Positions 1 to 9,743 are shown, counted from the stretch's first letter. The stretch is 32,241 bases of DNA from Candidatus Zhuqueibacterota bacterium (GCA_022616415.1 JAKEEU010000004.1:1-32241); one strand, 5' to 3'. The notes: generated by a model from the sequence alone, not told the origin. Translations and numbers: made by a program.

Positions 1-17
1 AGAAACTGCTGTAGGAT

Positions 18-2753
18 TTGTACTGCCTCCTTAGGCGCTCTTGGCTGGTGGTGGTATCTTTTGATCCGGCCAGTGGTATCGTTTTTGTCCGGCACCGAAA
101 TAAGGATTATGAACTCATCGTCGAAAGCACGCCGGATCCGGTTGTCATCTGTTCAAGGCAAGGTTTGATTACTTACATGAATCCCGGCGCAAAAAACTTG
201 TTTGGAGATTTGATTGGCTGTCATGTCGCCAATCACTTTCCGACCGATAAAATTTCCACTGGTTTAGACAAAGCAAGAGACATCAAGCGACGACTGCTCA
301 AAGATCCGGATAAACGACTCAGAAATTATGAAACAACATTTAAAAGCAAAAACGATGAGGTAATCCCTATCAGCCTATCGGTGAGCCTCCTCCATGACGA
401 GCACGGCAAAGAAGCCGGAACAATCGGGATTGCCAAAGATTTGCGTGCGATCAAGGCTTTGCTCGCAACCGGCCAATCTCTACTACAAACACAGGAAATC
501 GATGATATTCTCAATCAGATCACTCAATTTAGCATGCGTCTGCCAAATTGTAAACGTGCTTACATCAAACTGTATGATGAAAAAAGCGGTTGCTTAGTAT
601 TTCGGGCTTTGATTTCAGAAAACGCAACTGATAAACAATTCCTTTTTCAATCCACGCCTCAAAATCAGGGCATGACCGGCTATGTTTTTCAAACGCAAAA
701 GACATATTTGTCAAATAATGTACCAGCTGAGCCCGAAGATAGATATTTCCCATTGTTTAAAGGCGTCAAATCCAAGATCGTTGTCCCCATCTCCTACCTC
801 GATAAAGAAACAAGCACTAAAAGAATGCTCGGCGTAATAAGTGTCGATAGTGAAATGCCAAACTCGTTTTCAATGAACGATCAATATTTTTTGGAGACTT
901 TGGGCAATCAGGCTGCAATCGCGCTGAAAAATGCCAACCTCATCGCCTCGAAAAACAAAATCATTACCCAATTGCAGGCTTTTGAGCGCGTCCAACAGAC
1001 AACCACAGGCAAAAATCCCGATCGTGATAAAATTTTTGATGGCGTTTTAAGCGCTGTCGTTGACGTTCTCGGTTTTGCCTATGCCACCATTTCGATTGTA
1101 GACGAAGATCGGCAAATGATTGGCACCATCAAAGGCAGGAATGTGCCGGAAGAATTTCTCAAAATGGCTTGGCATCCGCTGGAAAGCAGAGATATTCAAG
1201 CCTGGGTGTATCGCCACAAAGAAGCCATTTATCTGACGGGATGGGATGATCGGCTGGACAAGGACATTTACGAAAAGTATCAGCACGAAAGGCTAGTTAG
1301 AACCATTATTCCGATTATTGCCCGCGGCGAGGTTTTAGGGACATTAGAGACGGGTTATGACAAAGCCGACAAAAACCAAATCGAAAAAGACGAGGTTGAT
1401 ACATTGCAGCGCATTGTCAGTCTCGCCGGCATCGGCATCGAGCAGGCCAATCTTTTGAACCGGCTCAAAGAAGACATCGCCTTGACCAATGAGCTGGAAA
1501 CGCAGCTCGATGCTTTGAATCAAGCCAGCATCCAGATTCTCAACTCCACGACGGAAAAAGAGGCGATTGACCATATTTTCAAGAGCCTGGAGAGCATCGG
1601 TTATACCAAGGCCATGCTCTCTTTGGTAAACGATGTTTCGAAAAAGATCGAGGGGAAATATGCGCTCGGTGAAAATTGGCAAAGCATTGTTGACGATACC
1701 AAAGTCGATTTGGGCAGCGATGATATTTTGGCCCAGGCACTTCGGGCCGGCATACCGCTGTTGAGCCAGAATTGCGCCAAAGACCCACGCTGCAATTTAA
1801 CTCGCGTTCGCAAGGCCAAGGTCAGATCCCAATACGTTATTCCGTTGCTTGTCAAGGACAAGCCGATTGGCACGTTGCAAATCGATCTTTCCGATAAACA
1901 GGAGCTGGTACACGGCGACGAGGCGCATTTTCAACGCAAAATGAAAGTGCTGGAAACGTTCGCCAGCCAGTCGGCTATTGCCATCCGCAACATCAGAGAC
2001 GTGGTCACCATCGACCGGCTCGAAGCCAATATTGCGGAGACGGCGCACGAGTTTCGCAGCCCTTTGCACAACATCATGACGCAGCTTGGCGGACTCAAAG
2101 ATTATTTGGAATACAGCAAGAGCGAGCAAGAAATCGACCAATTTATCAATATCATCGAAGAGGAGATTTATCGCGCCAAGCGCCAGGTCGACAACTCCCT
2201 CCTGCTGAGCGAGCGCACACAAGAAACAATGGAATTTGATTTCAAGGAGGGGTATTTGCAAGATGTGATCAAAAGCTGTGCGGATGCATACAAATTACGG
2301 GCTTTGGAAAGGGGCATCAGGATCATCATCCGCGATAGCGTCAAACATTTGCCCAAAATCAAATTCGATCGCGACAAAATCGAGCAGGCCATCACCAATC
2401 TCATCGACAACGCCGTGAAGTATTCCCACTTCAATCAATACGTTGAAATCAATGGCTTCGACGACGGCACCCAAATCAATGTCGAATTCACCGATCGCGG
2501 ACTCGGCATTCCGGCTGATGAATTCGAGACAGTATTCCGAGGCTTCACGCGAGGCGGTGCGAAAGACCGAATACGGTATATCCCCGGCACCGGCCTTGGG
2601 TTGAAAATCTGCAAAGAAATAATCGAAAAACACGACGGCGAGATTATAGTGACGAAAAGCGTGCCGCTCTCGCGCAATCCCGTCAAAGTGCACGAATATC
2701 AGGATTACGAGACGACGTTCCGGTTGACTTTGCCAAAATTTCGAAAGGAGTGA
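18..2753 (+). CDS. PAS-GAF-GAF-GAF sensor histidine kinase
   Basis: This is a probably soluble multi-input sensor kinase of 911 residues; no membrane segment is evident. I read a PAS domain at about 28-135, then three GAF domains at about 150-310, 320-480 and 495-665. A HisKA domain follows with H-box HEFRSPL (phospho-His about residue 677). The HATPase domain carries an N-box (DNAVKYS, Asn about 798), DRGLGIP and GTGLGLKIC. The frame opens just after a stop at 12-14. The first start is TTG at 18, with GTG alternatives at 48 and 51. None has a convincing ribosome site, so the N-terminus is uncertain and an upstream frameshift or truncation is possible. Only 7 bp separate it from the receiver gene downstream, which makes that receiver the likely phosphoryl acceptor. 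The GAF ligands cannot be predicted from sequence. Confidence 0.93.
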   Translation: MYCLLRRSWLVVVSFDPASGIVFVRHRNKDYELIVESTPDPVVICSRQGLITYMNPGAKNLFGDLIGCHVANHFPTDKISTGLDKARDIKRRLLKDPDKRLRNYETTFKSKNDEVIPISLSVSLLHDEHGKEAGTIGIAKDLRAIKALLATGQSLLQTQEIDDILNQITQFSMRLPNCKRAYIKLYDEKSGCLVFRALISENATDKQFLFQSTPQNQGMTGYVFQTQKTYLSNNVPAEPEDRYFPLFKGVKSKIVVPISYLDKETSTKRMLGVISVDSEMPNSFSMNDQYFLETLGNQAAIALKNANLIASKNKIITQLQAFERVQQTTTGKNPDRDKIFDGVLSAVVDVLGFAYATISIVDEDRQMIGTIKGRNVPEEFLKMAWHPLESRDIQAWVYRHKEAIYLTGWDDRLDKDIYEKYQHERLVRTIIPIIARGEVLGTLETGYDKADKNQIEKDEVDTLQRIVSLAGIGIEQANLLNRLKEDIALTNELETQLDALNQASIQILNSTTEKEAIDHIFKSLESIGYTKAMLSLVNDVSKKIEGKYALGENWQSIVDDTKVDLGSDDILAQALRAGIPLLSQNCAKDPRCNLTRVRKAKVRSQYVIPLLVKDKPIGTLQIDLSDKQELVHGDEAHFQRKMKVLETFASQSAIAIRNIRDVVTIDRLEANIAETAHEFRSPLHNIMTQLGGLKDYLEYSKSEQEIDQFINIIEEEIYRAKRQVDNSLLLSERTQETMEFDFKEGYLQDVIKSCADAYKLRALERGIRIIIRDSVKHLPKIKFDRDKIEQAITNLIDNAVKYSHFNQYVEINGFDDGTQINVEFTDRGLGIPADEFETVFRGFTRGGAKDRIRYIPGTGLGLKICKEIIEKHDGEIIVTKSVPLSRNPVKVHEYQDYETTFRLTLPKFRKE

Positions 2754-2760
2754 TAAAGCT

Positions 2761-3174
2761 ATGACGAAAATTCTCTTTGTAGAAGATGAGCCATGGGGGG
2801 TAAACGCCTATTTCAGTCATTTGGCGCGGCACGATTGCCAATGCGTTTTGGCGAAGGATTTCGATGAAGCCATGGCAAAATTGCAAGCAGATCGCTATGA
2901 TGTGTTATCGCTCGACATCATGTTCTCGCCCGGTGAAAAAAATTTGGCCAATGTCGAGCCGCGCTCGGCAGGATTGCGCCTGCTGGAATTGATTCGCAGC
3001 GGTCAAATCCCAAACTGTGACCCCAACCTCAAAATCATCGTGCTGACCGCGGTGCTCAACAGGCAAGTTGAAGAAAAAATCAGAGGCCTCGGTGTCGCGG
3101 CCTATTTGAAAAAACCGATAGCATTCAAGAAAGTTATCGATACCTTAAAAGGCATGCGCCAACGCGCTTATTAA
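2761..3174 (+). CDS. Single-domain response regulator (CheY-like receiver)
   Basis: This 137-residue protein is a stand-alone receiver domain without an output domain. The acidic pair is in VEDE (residues 8-9), the phospho-acceptor Asp is residue 52 in LSLDIMF, the conserved Thr is about 96 (IIVLTA), and the Lys-Pro pair is at 118-119. The beta3-alpha3 loop is longer than usual (about residues 56-70). A strong AAAGGAG overlaps the end of the upstream kinase gene and precedes the ATG, so the two are very probably translationally coupled. It sits between two histidine kinases and may shuttle phosphoryl groups between them and the downstream hybrid kinase or NtrC regulator. That relay is inference. 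Confidence 0.93.
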   Translation: MTKILFVEDEPWGVNAYFSHLARHDCQCVLAKDFDEAMAKLQADRYDVLSLDIMFSPGEKNLANVEPRSAGLRLLELIRSGQIPNCDPNLKIIVLTAVLNRQVEEKIRGLGVAAYLKKPIAFKKVIDTLKGMRQRAY

Positions 3175-3199
3175 GAACATAAACTTTTGGGTGAGAATA

Positions 3200-6100
3200 A
3201 TGAAGTACGAAAATCCTTTTATATATAAACGCCCACTCTATCCAGGCCGCGATGAGCTGGTCACGATCGCAAGGCGCACACTCTTGGAAAAGACCATGAC
3301 CGGCCTGGAGTTTGGGCACTGGTTTGCCATTTCCTGTGGCAAGAAAACCGGCAAAACCAGTTTTCTGCTGCGCTTGATCGACGAGTGCAACAAGCGCCAC
3401 CCGGATTACCATTTTATTATGATCAATCTGGAGGAATTGCCGAAGTTCAGCCAGGTCAAATTGAACAAGCTGCTTTTGCAAAAGGTGAACGAGCTTCTAT
3501 CACCAAAGCTCGCTCCCCTGCCGTTGCATGACTCGACGCCATTGGACATGCTGGAATTTAAGCGTCTGCTGACCAGCCTTGGCGAGAGATTTGACGAAAA
3601 CAGCAAAATCATTTTTGTTCTCGACAGTTTTGAGACCGTGCCCCGGGCGTTTGCCAAGGAAACGTTGCAAGGCTTGATCAACTTGTACCAGCCGCCGGCA
3701 ACCTGCACGCCGCTGGCGAAATTTCAGTTCATCGTGGCCGGCTCGCTGACCTTGAATGATTTGCTGTTGAAAAAAGATCGTTCTTTTTCCGAATATGCCA
3801 TGAAGGTCTTCGTGGATGACTTTCGGCTCGAAGACATCGAGGATATGCTGAATCGTGTTAGCGCACGCCTCGATATTCCCTGCCAACCCGGCTTTGCGCG
3901 CTTGCTTTATGACGCTACCGGCGGCATGGGTTATCTGGTGCAGAAAATTTGTTATCGCATTCTTGAAACCGCTTCGATAAAAAATGAAAAACCGGAGCTC
4001 AGCCTGAAAAACGGTGACGAAGCTATTTTCAGCATCATTTGCGAGGGCGAGACCAACGTCGAGATGATCATTCGCCAGGTCGAAAAGGACAACAACCTCG
4101 TTGAAAGCTTGATGCGCACGCTGCGGGCCGGCGCCATCAAGTCCTACAAATTCGATCATCATCTGAAAAGCCTGGTTTCGCTCGGCGCGTTGACCGAGCG
4201 CAACGGCGCTTACCGCATTCGCAATGCTATTTACAAAACCATTTTTCAGGATTACTTTACCACCGAGCGTTTGGCAGATTTGTATCTTTCGCAAAAAAAA
4301 TATTATCGCGCGAGGGAATTGTTTCTCGAAGCATTGGCGAAACAAAGCGATGCTCAAAATGTCCTGGAAAAGCTTTTGTTAAAAAGCAAAACCCTGGGCG
4401 CAACGGCCAACCAGAAAAGCGCCACGCGCAACATTTTGCAGCTTTTTATGAAAACCGTTGACGGCGCCCAGAACTGCTCGCTGATGATGCTCGAGGCCAA
4501 TCGCCGCACTCTTAAAATTGTCGAAGCCGTCGGACTCGATCCCAAAGACATAAACTCCTTTGAATTAAAAAATGGCGAAGGCGTTGCGGGTTGGGTGGCG
4601 CAAACCGGCCGCACGCGCGTGATTCGCAATGTCACCGACGAAGTCGAGTGTCCGGAATTCGTTGATCGTGAGTTTGCCATCAAGCTGAACATCGGCGCCA
4701 TGGTCTCCCTGCCTTTGCAGATCGCCGATCAGGTGATCGGCGTTATTAATTTATGCCTGAGCAAGCCGCACGAATTTACCCATAGCGAAGTCAAGATGCT
4801 GGAAATTCTGGCGGCGCAAGCGTCGATCGTGCTGCAGAATATGCCGCTCTATTACAGCATCGAGCGGCATCAAGATTATCTGGAAATCTTGCAACATATC
4901 ACGCTAGATTTGGCCAATTATTTGGACACAGAAAGCATTTTTGAAAAAATTCTTGGCGCCGTATCCAAAATTGCCGGTACGGAAAAAAACTATATCATTT
5001 ACAGAATGGCTGCCAATGATTCCTGGCAATTTCGGTTCGCCAGTGCCTTGCCGAAGAATGGCAAGACGAAACTTCCGGATCTTATCAATTATGAAGGCAT
5101 TGCCGGTTATGTCCTCGAAACCGGCGAGCCATACTTTGCCGCTGACGTCCGTCACGACGAGCATTATTTCCGGATTTGGGACGACGTCCGTTCCGAGCTG
5201 GCGGTGCCGTTGCTGATTGATAACGAAGTCAACGGTTGTCTGGTGATCGCGAGCCAGGTGCGAGCGGCGTTTTCGGAAGTGCAACGGAAATTGATATCCA
5301 TGTTGGCTGATCTCGCTGGTCTTGCCATCAAGAATCTTCGCCTTTATGGCATTGCGGAAAAAAACACCCAGCAAGCGATCACCTCGAAAGGCATCGGCGA
5401 GGCCATCAGCCACGAAAAGGCGCTGCTGGAGATTCTCTATTTGATCGCGAATGAATGTCTCAATGTCGTCGGTTACCCCAACAAAAGTGCAGTGATTTTG
5501 CTTCGAGACAAAGAGCGCGACAAGCTCGTGGTTCATGCTGTGCATGGCGAAGCTATTGGCCAAAACTATGTTGGCAAGCCGGCACCCGAAAAAAGCTTGG
5601 CGTTCTGGGTGCTCAGGCGGGGCAAGCCCGGTATCGTGACGAATATGCAACGCGAGCCGGAATATCGAGGCCAGAACTCAACCATCCGCTCCGAAATCGC
5701 TACGCCGCTGATTTTTGGCGAGGAAGTCATCGGCGTCATTGACGTGCAAAGCACGATGCCGGATGATTTTGATCTGCCGGATCAAGAGTCTTTGGCCGCG
5801 CTTGCCCGCAATGCGGCCATCGCCATCGCCAATGCGCGCCTGCGGGACGATCTCAAGAAAACGCGAATTGATCTGGACAAAGCCCTGGAGGCCGCTGCCA
5901 TCGAAGAAACTGTCGCCGGCCTTACCCACGATATCAAGAATTTTTCTTCCATGATTGCCAGCGAGACGCAGTGGCTCGAAAAGCTTGACCGCGATGATCG
6001 GCTCGATTTTGCCGAAGTGAAAAGATCAATAAAAGAAATCAACTCCTACGTGGAAAAAATCGAGGACTTCACCGGCAATTTGAAAAGACGAGCTTACAAG

Positions 6101-7015
6101 CTTCCACCGCAAACAAGCTGGTTTACGCTCCACATCGTTATTGAAGAAGCGGTACGGTTGATCAGCAACAAAGCCTCGCGAAGCGGCGTGAAAATACAAA
6201 AAACTCATGGTGATTTTGATATTCAGTTGCGTGGCGATTCGGGCCTGCTGGTGCGGGCGTTTTTCAATATCATGGCCAACGCCGTCGATGCCATGCCGGA
6301 TGGCGGCATCTTGAAAATCAGCGCGCAAAAAGAGTACGAGCAAGTTCGAGTCGATTTCTCCGATACGGGTTCGGGCATTTCCGAACAAGATTTGGGCCGC
6401 GTGTTCAACCCATTTTTTACGACAAAAGAAAAAGGTTACGGCTTGGGCCTGGCCATTACCAAGCGTATCATTGAAACCGACCATCGCGGCAAGCTTTTTC
6501 TCCGGAGCAAAGCAGGAGAAGGAACAACCGTTGAAGTGTGGCTTCCGCTCCATTCAGATGCGCATTGGCAAAGCAAAGTCAATAACCGAGTTGGAAACAT
6601 TTTGGTGGTCAATGACAACACGGTCGTGCTTGACAAAATCAGGCAAGTGCTGGACAACGCCGGCCATCACGTAACCAGCACCGAGTGCGGTGAAGTTGCC
6701 ATTGGCTTTTGCCAGAAACAGCCGTTTGATGCCATCGTCATCGACTATCATTTGAACAAAGATCGCAGCGCCACACAGACGGCAGGCGATTTTATTCCGC
6801 AATTGAAGAAGCTCGCGCCGGCAACGCCGATTATTCTTGCTTCCGCTTCGCTGGGCCAATCGACTGTTCCCGCGATACAATATGATTTTTTTCTCGAAAT
6901 CAATCACGCCTTTTGGAATGAAATAACCAATCTTATCGGCAAGTTAATGCGAGAAAAGCACAAGTCGGACGAGTCCCGAAAAGCCCTTGAGTGGCTGGAA
7001 CCAAAAAAGGTTTAA
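3200..7015 (+). CDS. AAA/STAND ATPase-GAF3-histidine kinase-receiver hybrid
   Basis: This very large (1271 aa) cytoplasmic signalling protein begins with a P-loop NTPase of STAND/AAA type: Walker A GKKTGKTS at about 47-54 and Walker B-like IIFVLDSFE at about 136-144, followed by winged-helix-like sequence to about 340. Three GAF domains follow at about 410-560, 570-715 and 750-895. The kinase core has H-box THDIKN (His about 910), N-box NIMANAVDAM, DTGSGI and GYGLGLAI. A C-terminal receiver spans about 1130-1255, with Asn-Asp (1138-1139) in the acidic pocket and Asp 1182 as acceptor. The usual Lys after beta5 is not recognisable, so the receiver may be degenerate. I chose ATG 3200 over the in-frame GTG at 3191 because GGTGAG lies just upstream of it. 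It probably shares an operon with the two preceding genes. Confidence 0.92.
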   Translation: MKYENPFIYKRPLYPGRDELVTIARRTLLEKTMTGLEFGHWFAISCGKKTGKTSFLLRLIDECNKRHPDYHFIMINLEELPKFSQVKLNKLLLQKVNELLSPKLAPLPLHDSTPLDMLEFKRLLTSLGERFDENSKIIFVLDSFETVPRAFAKETLQGLINLYQPPATCTPLAKFQFIVAGSLTLNDLLLKKDRSFSEYAMKVFVDDFRLEDIEDMLNRVSARLDIPCQPGFARLLYDATGGMGYLVQKICYRILETASIKNEKPELSLKNGDEAIFSIICEGETNVEMIIRQVEKDNNLVESLMRTLRAGAIKSYKFDHHLKSLVSLGALTERNGAYRIRNAIYKTIFQDYFTTERLADLYLSQKKYYRARELFLEALAKQSDAQNVLEKLLLKSKTLGATANQKSATRNILQLFMKTVDGAQNCSLMMLEANRRTLKIVEAVGLDPKDINSFELKNGEGVAGWVAQTGRTRVIRNVTDEVECPEFVDREFAIKLNIGAMVSLPLQIADQVIGVINLCLSKPHEFTHSEVKMLEILAAQASIVLQNMPLYYSIERHQDYLEILQHITLDLANYLDTESIFEKILGAVSKIAGTEKNYIIYRMAANDSWQFRFASALPKNGKTKLPDLINYEGIAGYVLETGEPYFAADVRHDEHYFRIWDDVRSELAVPLLIDNEVNGCLVIASQVRAAFSEVQRKLISMLADLAGLAIKNLRLYGIAEKNTQQAITSKGIGEAISHEKALLEILYLIANECLNVVGYPNKSAVILLRDKERDKLVVHAVHGEAIGQNYVGKPAPEKSLAFWVLRRGKPGIVTNMQREPEYRGQNSTIRSEIATPLIFGEEVIGVIDVQSTMPDDFDLPDQESLAALARNAAIAIANARLRDDLKKTRIDLDKALEAAAIEETVAGLTHDIKNFSSMIASETQWLEKLDRDDRLDFAEVKRSIKEINSYVEKIEDFTGNLKRRAYKLPPQTSWFTLHIVIEEAVRLISNKASRSGVKIQKTHGDFDIQLRGDSGLLVRAFFNIMANAVDAMPDGGILKISAQKEYEQVRVDFSDTGSGISEQDLGRVFNPFFTTKEKGYGLGLAITKRIIETDHRGKLFLRSKAGEGTTVEVWLPLHSDAHWQSKVNNRVGNILVVNDNTVVLDKIRQVLDNAGHHVTSTECGEVAIGFCQKQPFDAIVIDYHLNKDRSATQTAGDFIPQLKKLAPATPIILASASLGQSTVPAIQYDFFLEINHAFWNEITNLIGKLMREKHKSDESRKALEWLEPKKV

Positions 7016-7041
7016 AAACAAATGTCCAACGGATTGAAAAA

Positions 7042-7081
7042 CGACCAACGGATTTTATTTTTAAATCCGTTGGTCGCTTTT
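7042..7081 (+). terminator. Rho-independent terminator after kinase operon
   Basis: A perfect 14-bp stem (arms 7042-7055 and 7063-7076, 7-nt loop) is followed by C then TTTT. It lies 26 bp after the stop of the hybrid kinase and before the ntrC-type gene, so it probably ends the kinase transcript. The arms contain CCAACGGAT and its complement, a motif that recurs in other intergenic hairpins of this window. A single arm copy also occurs just upstream at 7026-7034. Confidence 0.8.
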
Positions 7082-7166
7082 CCATCCTTTGGGCCTGATT
7101 CATTCGTTTGTGCTTACGCTCCATATTTTTTCTAACTTTTTAGTCTCTTAATTAAGGAAGGATACT

Positions 7167-8549
7167 ATGTCCTCCAGAATTCTCATTGTTGATGACGAAC
7201 AAGGCATTCGTGAACAAATCACGAGATGGCTGAATTACGAAGGTTACAAGACCGAGCAGGCGGCCAATGCGAAAGAAGCGCTGGCGCTGATTCGGAAGAT
7301 GAATTTCAACGTCGTCCTGCTGGACTTGAAACTGCCGGATATGGATGGCTTTGCCTTGCTGGAGAAATTGCATCAAGAATATCCGGATATTTGTGTCATC
7401 ATTCTGACTGGCTTCGGCGATGAGGACTCACCGGCCAAAGCGCGAGCCGCCGGCGCGTTTGATTTTTTTGCCAAGCCGATTCATTTTGAAAGCCTCATCC
7501 ATCGCATCGACACCGCGATCAATCAGTTCAGAGCGGAACGAGAAAATTACTATAAACGCGAAGAGGAAAAGCTGCAATTCCAATTCGAAAACATCGTCGG
7601 CCAAAGCGAGGCAATGCAGCGAGTACTCGATTTGATTCAAAAGATCGCCACGACCGAAGAGACGATTCTCATTCAAGGAGAAAGCGGGACTGGGAAGGAA
7701 CTCGTAGCTGGCGCCATACACTACAACAGCCTACGCCGGCAAAATCCGCTCATCATCGCTGACTGCGCCGGCCTATCCGAGAATCTGGCAGAAAGTGAGC
7801 TCTTCGGACATGAAAAGGGTGCGTTTACCGGTGCGTATGCAAGAAAAATCGGCAAATTTGAAAGAGCGCATCAAACTAGTCTTTTGGTGGATGAAATCGG
7901 AGAGCTTTCGCCGCATCTTCAGCTCAAGTTTTTGCGATTTCTGCAGGAGAAGACTTTTGAGCGCCTTGGTGGAACTGAGCATATCGAAGTGGATGTCCGT
8001 ATCATTGCAGCTACCAATGCCAATTTGCCGGAAGCCGTCAACCAAAACAGATTTCGGCAAGACCTCTTTCATCGCTTAAATCGCGTTGTGATCACCGTGC
8101 CGCCGCTGAGAGAACGTCGCGCCGACATCCCGCTTTTGGTCAGCCACTTCATTAAAAAATACAATAGACGCAATGCCAAATCGATCAAAGATATTTCCAA
8201 ACCGGCTTTGGATTTGCTTGAAAAATATCACTGTCCAGGCAACGTCCGCGAGTTGGAAAACATTATTGCCAGCGCAATTCTGTTGGAGGATGGCGAAGTC
8301 ATCAAGCCGGAAACCATTCGCATGCGCCTGGTGCAACCGGTAGCGGATTTTCAGCCGAATTATAGGAACTTGACATTCAGAGAGGCCAGGAGAATTTTCG
8401 AGAAAGCCTATCTCACTCAACTTCTTGAACAAACGGGCGGGAATATCAGCCAAGCGGCAAGGTTGGCGGAGTTGGATCGGACGCACTTGCGAAATAAGAT
8501 GAAGAGTCTGGGAATGCGTGATATGGATGACAACGGTAACGCCGAATAA
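7167..8549 (+). CDS. NtrC-family sigma-54-dependent response regulator
   Basis: This is a 460-residue transcription activator for RNA polymerase carrying sigma-54. The N-terminal receiver (about 1-120) has DDE, acceptor Asp 53 (LLDLKLP), Thr in ILTGFG and an AKP lysine. The AAA+ domain spans about 145-380, with Walker A GESGTGKE near 171, the sigma-54 contact loop GAFTGA at 218-223 and Walker B LLVDEIGEL. A Fis-type HTH lies at about 415-455 (GGNISQAARLAELDRTHLRNK). The start is well supported by AAGGAAGGA a few bases upstream of ATG. The kinase terminator separates it from the kinases, so it is probably a separate unit, but its position makes it the obvious DNA-binding output of the kinase system. 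I found no convincing -24/-12 promoter, so its targets are unknown. Confidence 0.95.
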   Translation: MSSRILIVDDEQGIREQITRWLNYEGYKTEQAANAKEALALIRKMNFNVVLLDLKLPDMDGFALLEKLHQEYPDICVIILTGFGDEDSPAKARAAGAFDFFAKPIHFESLIHRIDTAINQFRAERENYYKREEEKLQFQFENIVGQSEAMQRVLDLIQKIATTEETILIQGESGTGKELVAGAIHYNSLRRQNPLIIADCAGLSENLAESELFGHEKGAFTGAYARKIGKFERAHQTSLLVDEIGELSPHLQLKFLRFLQEKTFERLGGTEHIEVDVRIIAATNANLPEAVNQNRFRQDLFHRLNRVVITVPPLRERRADIPLLVSHFIKKYNRRNAKSIKDISKPALDLLEKYHCPGNVRELENIIASAILLEDGEVIKPETIRMRLVQPVADFQPNYRNLTFREARRIFEKAYLTQLLEQTGGNISQAARLAELDRTHLRNKMKSLGMRDMDDNGNAE

Positions 8550-8802
8550 AGGCTTGCACAGTTTTAACAAAGTCAAACCAACAAATCGCAATCAAAAGAG
8601 TTGAATGTACTTGGGGTATAAATGGGCACTTTCTTCCCTCCCTGTTTGTAACATCTCTTCATTGTTTGGCATTTTGCCATCAAAAAAATTTGCCATTCCT
8701 CTGCTATTAGGGAATAAATCCGCTGTCACTTTAGTTTGATTCTTCTAAATCCGCTTCACATGCACAGACGTACATATATAGAAGCGCCAATTTCTTACGA
8801 AA

Positions 8803-8837
8803 AGTAACCCGTAAAACGTAATTCGTAAAGCGTAATG
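8803..8837 (+). repeat. 7-bp tandem repeat running into a start codon
   Basis: Five consecutive heptamers can be read: AGTAACC, CGTAAAA, CGTAATT, CGTAAAG, CGTAATG. The last three bases of the final unit are the ATG of the radical SAM gene, so that gene has no Shine-Dalgarno sequence. The remaining 250 bp back to the NtrC stop at 8549 show no gene and no clear terminator. Confidence 0.7.
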
Positions 8838-9743
8838 TCACTCGTTCAAATCACTCGCACGAACTCGCGTGCCCCCTTTGTGCCGCTGCACAGCCTCGAC
8901 GCGCTGTGGTTTCAAGTCGGCGGCACGGTTTGTAATTTGTGGTGTACACACTGCTTCATCAGTTGCAGCCCGAAAAATCACACCTTCGAATTCATGTCGC
9001 GTGCGCAAGTGCGAAAGCATCTCGAAGAGTCGGTGCAATACGGCGTCAAAGAATATTATTTCACCGGCGGCGAGCCGTTCATGAATCGGGATATGCTCGA
9101 TATTCTCGCCGATGCACTGGAACTAGGGCCGGCCAGTGTGCTCTCCAACGGCATTCTCATCTCGCCAAGAGTCGCAAAACGCTTACGACAAATCGAAAAC
9201 GAAAGTCTTTACTCATTAGAATTACGCATCAGTCTCGACGGCTTCACCGAGTTCACCAACGACGCTATTCGCGGTGAAGGCAGTTTTCGCAAAGCTTTGG
9301 TTGGCGTAAAAAATTTGGTCGAAGAAGGCTTCCTCCCGATCATCACGTGCATGCAAAGCTGGGAAGACGGCGATAACGAAGCGGTATTGGAAGGTTTTAA
9401 AGGAATGCTGCGCGGCATCGGCTACACGCGGCCACGCTTGAAGATCATTCCGCCGCTGCGCATCGGCCGCGAAGAGAGGCGCTATCGCGGCTACACCGAG
9501 GCGGAGTTCATCACGCCGGAGATGATGGAAGGTTATGATGATCGCCAGCTTCTCTGCACCACCAGCCGTATCGTCACGGGTCGCGGCATTTACGTTTGCC
9601 CGATTCTCATCGAAAAACCCGACGCCAAGCTCGGCGATACGCTTGAAGAATCCTTCGTACCGTATGCGCTGCGGCATCAAGCTTGTTATTCGTGCTATCT
9701 CGCGGGCGCCATTTGCAGCAATTTTACTGGATTGATGGATTGA
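8835..9743 (+). CDS. Radical SAM protein with SPASM-like C-terminal cysteines
   Basis: This is a 302-residue radical SAM enzyme. The [4Fe-4S]-binding CX3CX2C is VCNLWCTHC (Cys 33, 37, 40), the SAM-contact motif is TGGEPF at 77-82, and ISLDG lies near 132-136. The C-terminal cysteines (241, 255, 284, 287, 294) are arranged like a SPASM or twitch auxiliary-cluster domain, which is common in peptide- or small-molecule-modifying rSAM enzymes. The substrate is unknown. Its neighbours (metallophosphoesterase fold, PiT, ArsM, AhpD-like) make a role in organoarsenical or phosphorus metabolism plausible but unproven. It does not show the sequence pattern I associate with ArsS. The ATG lies inside a heptamer repeat, and the last residues (TGLMD) plus stop are encoded by an octamer repeat. 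No other start could include the Cys motif. Confidence 0.9.
   Translation: MSLVQITRTNSRAPFVPLHSLDALWFQVGGTVCNLWCTHCFISCSPKNHTFEFMSRAQVRKHLEESVQYGVKEYYFTGGEPFMNRDMLDILADALELGPASVLSNGILISPRVAKRLRQIENESLYSLELRISLDGFTEFTNDAIRGEGSFRKALVGVKNLVEEGFLPIITCMQSWEDGDNEAVLEGFKGMLRGIGYTRPRLKIIPPLRIGREERRYRGYTEAEFITPEMMEGYDDRQLLCTTSRIVTGRGIYVCPILIEKPDAKLGDTLEESFVPYALRHQACYSCYLAGAICSNFTGLMD

Noticed and set aside
3500..4357. 285-codon open frame on the minus strand inside the hybrid kinase
   Set aside because: It is a shadow of the ATPase/GAF coding region with no ribosome site and no recognisable domain.
8550..8802. Possible sigma-54 promoter (TTTGGCATTTTGCC near 8668)
   Set aside because: The GG and GC elements are too close together; the -24/-12 class needs about ten bases between them.
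8835..9743. Assignment of the radical SAM protein as ArsS
   Set aside because: Only the neighbourhood suggests it. The sequence around the Cys motif and the SPASM-like C-terminus do not match what I know of ArsS.
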